Shown here: one piece after another, positions 62,376 to 64,000 of the stretch
Layout of the letters: the number at the start of each line of letters is the position of its first letter
Position numbering within the stretch: the first letter of the stretch is position 1
NCBI GenBank assembly: GCA_945870155.1
Contig: CAMBSB010000001.1
Location: 1 to 64,000, forward strand
DNA: 64,000 nucleotides
DNA from: Paludibacter jiangxiensis
GTDB taxonomy: Bacteria > Bacteroidota > Bacteroidia > Bacteroidales > Paludibacteraceae
Direction: 5' to 3'
Position numbers and translations under genes: made by a program
The notes under the pieces: model-generated
Databases searched by the model: none
Seen by the model: the letters and a program-made list of their open reading frames with translations, nothing else
Told to the model about the DNA's origin: nothing

Positions 62376-63242
62376 TTAGATTTTTATATTATCGTGACTA
62401 TTGTGTATATGAAATAATTTTGCTTTTCCCAACATACTTGCCCAAAGCGTAAATGTACTTGGTGGCCCAACCAGATAGTCACAAAGTGACATTATATGCT
62501 GATCAATATACCATGATTCTTTTGAGATAATTACTTCGGATGATTCTTTAAAATCCAGAGTTTCATTTGAAAATAATATAAATAATTTCTTTTCTTTTCC
62601 TTGGATCGAAAGTTGTTCTGAAATGCTATTCATGTGTTTTTTATAAATTTCATCATTATAACAATACTTTCCGCCTTTCCATTTTTTGTAATCACCTCGC
62701 CGAATATGGATACCAATTAGTGTACAACCATCTGATTTAAAGCCTTCTGCTTTTTTTGCCAATGCACTTTTTTCAATAAAGGTAGTTTTTAAGGTGTATT
62801 TCTTAATTATTTCATCCTGATGATTTAAATCGTGGTCAGAAAGTCTGAACTTCCATCCAGCTGTATAAACCACGTTGTTCTTCATAAAGGCTTTCAATAA
62901 TGTGCTTTCTGCCTTTGATATTTCGCTTTGTTTATCGAAGCGAACTAGCTTAAGTGGAGTTAGTTTTGAAATTATCCAAACTATTGAAAATAGTTTTTTT
63001 ACTATTCTGCTGTGTCTGAATAGTTTACCCAGCAAGTCGATTTGGAGAAATTTATAAAAATAATTTGTATTTGAATTGCAAGGCTCAATATAATATCCTG
63101 CCATGTCTGAAAAAGTTGGATTATGATATTCAATCTGATGTTCTTTACAAAACATCTCAAAATGTAAATTTTGCAGCAATCTATTGCTATGATTCCCATT
63201 GGGTTTTATCACAATCAACTTTTTCTTTTCATTAAATTCCAT
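62376..63242 (-). CDS. GT11-like (alpha-1,2-fucosyltransferase-type) protein
   Basis: A 288-residue protein. The motif GIHIRRGDYKKWKGGKYCYN holds the HxRRGDY signature of GT11/GT37/GT23-type enzymes that use GDP-fucose-like donors; later FSNETLDF and DYLVGPPSTFTLWASMLG match the C-terminal part of GT11. The N-terminal GNHSNRLLQNLHFEMFCKEHQIEY fits also. It probably adds fucose to a surface glycan. Next to GT2 genes on both sides in one operon. Confidence 0.8.
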   Translation of the reverse strand: MEFNEKKKLIVIKPNGNHSNRLLQNLHFEMFCKEHQIEYHNPTFSDMAGYYIEPCNSNTNYFYKFLQIDLLGKLFRHSRIVKKLFSIVWIISKLTPLKLVRFDKQSEISKAESTLLKAFMKNNVVYTAGWKFRLSDHDLNHQDEIIKKYTLKTTFIEKSALAKKAEGFKSDGCTLIGIHIRRGDYKKWKGGKYCYNDEIYKKHMNSISEQLSIQGKEKKLFILFSNETLDFKESSEVIISKESWYIDQHIMSLCDYLVGPPSTFTLWASMLGKAKLFHIHNSHDNIKI

Positions 63243-63244
63243 TG

Positions 63245-64000
63245 CTACATTATTTTTTTTAATTTGCTCAATAGAGTAAAGCGCTCATTCATAAATAGCC
63301 TAAAAAATATTTTTTGTCTAAACGACCAGTTTTTCATAACTTCCTTCAGTTCAGGTGTTCCTATGAATTTTAGAAAAAGTTCTCTTGATTTTCTTTGGTA
63401 TTTTATATCATTTATACGTATTGTATTACGCACAAGGATTCGATATACAGCATATGACTCTTTTCTATACACCCACCATAACAACCTTTTGTCCACGTTT
63501 TTATCCAAAGCATATTTTGTGTAAATATATGGAATTATGGTTTCAAACATATTTACTAAAAACATATTAAAACCATTGAGTGTAACACTAATTTTTGAAA
63601 ATCGATGACAAGCTACAATATCATTTATTTGAACGAAGTTTTTGATACTGCTTATTGCTTCAAACATAAATAAATTGTCCTCACCTCCTGCTCGCAATGT
63701 TTCAATAAAACGTATGTCTGCAATAACACTTCGCTTAAATAAACATTGCCAAATGTAACACCATGTTTTGTTTTTTCCACGAATATGTCTGTAAAAATCA
63801 GTTATAGGATTATCAAAGTATTTCTGTTTTTTATTCTCTATTTCAAGAGGTAATTGTTCTAGTTTGAAATCTTCAGCTATCATCATCATGCGTCCTCGAG
63901 CCATATCTGCATTGTGATTCTTTGCTGTATTTAATAGTTTTTTTAAGGTATAATTTGGAATCAAATCATCGTGATCCATCATGAACACATATTCCCCTTT
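63245..64000 (-). CDS. GT2-type glycosyltransferase (5' partial)
   Basis: The frame is open to the window edge; the visible 251 residues begin KGEYVFMMDHDDLIPN, in which the DHDD is the metal-binding DxD of GT-A glycosyltransferases, and the first third of the protein lies outside. AGGEDNLFMFEA near the middle is the typical ED acceptor-side motif. It starts the part of the second glycan operon visible here. Donor and acceptor unknown. Confidence 0.85.
   Translation of the reverse strand, partial: KGEYVFMMDHDDLIPNYTLKKLLNTAKNHNADMARGRMMMIAEDFKLEQLPLEIENKKQKYFDNPITDFYRHIRGKNKTWCYIWQCLFKRSVIADIRFIETLRAGGEDNLFMFEAISSIKNFVQINDIVACHRFSKISVTLNGFNMFLVNMFETIIPYIYTKYALDKNVDKRLLWWVYRKESYAVYRILVRNTIRINDIKYQRKSRELFLKFIGTPELKEVMKNWSFRQKIFFRLFMNERFTLLSKLKKIM

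Overview
The window reads as chromosomal DNA of an anaerobic or microaerophilic Bacteroidota, most likely Bacteroidales close to Paludibacter-type genera. The reasons are the low G+C content, A+T-rich spacers, promoters of the Bacteroidetes type (TTTG about 19 bases before TAnnTTTG), type IX secretion (T9SS) C-terminal sorting domains, Ser-type sulfatases, a homodimeric glycyl-tRNA synthetase and a carboxynorspermidine-synthase homologue. No rRNA, tRNA, CRISPR array or replication origin was seen.

Region 1 (1-9789, + strand) is a polysaccharide-degradation cluster: a sulfatase fused to an alginate-lyase-type domain (5' end outside the window), two Ser-type sulfatases, a DUF6250-like jelly-roll protein, a small cupin protein, a T9SS-exported beta-helix protein and a T9SS-exported PL6-type lyase. 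Together they suggest outer-membrane or periplasmic breakdown of a sulfated, uronic-acid-containing glycan. No SusC/SusD pair is present here.

Region 2 (9795-17300) holds Rhs debris with a toxin-tail and immunity-like gene, a 42-bp hairpin tandem array, a hypothetical helical protein, a large T9SS surface protein and an intact IS1595-type insertion sequence.

Region 3 (17309-27867, - strand) carries NfeD, a TPR/PD40 protein and a surface-glycan operon: polysaccharide deacetylase, DUF354 protein, FemAB/GNAT-like transferase, the WbpG/HisF2/HisH2 amidination set, asparagine synthetase and a GT4 glycosyltransferase.

Region 4 (28254-44551) is mostly housekeeping: outer-membrane beta-barrel protein, ROK kinase with a sugar MFS transporter, S9 dipeptidyl peptidase, RecJ, a large lipoprotein of unknown function, carboxynorspermidine synthase and TerC.

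Region 5 (44600-47790) is a polymorphic-toxin locus: a truncated Rhs core with a GIY-YIG/URI-like toxin tip, its candidate immunity gene, then a start-less orphan toxin tip carrying the same junction segment and its own 57-residue candidate immunity protein. It is framed by short hairpin repeats that also occur around the Rhs debris of region 2.

Region 6 (47852-64000) has an FMN-bind-like exported protein, a GT4 enzyme, topoisomerase IV subunit A, glycyl-tRNA synthetase, a membrane-protein/winged-helix pair, a MazEF module, a SNF2 helicase and the start of a second glycan cluster (radical SAM, GT2, GT11-like, GT2) that runs off the window end.
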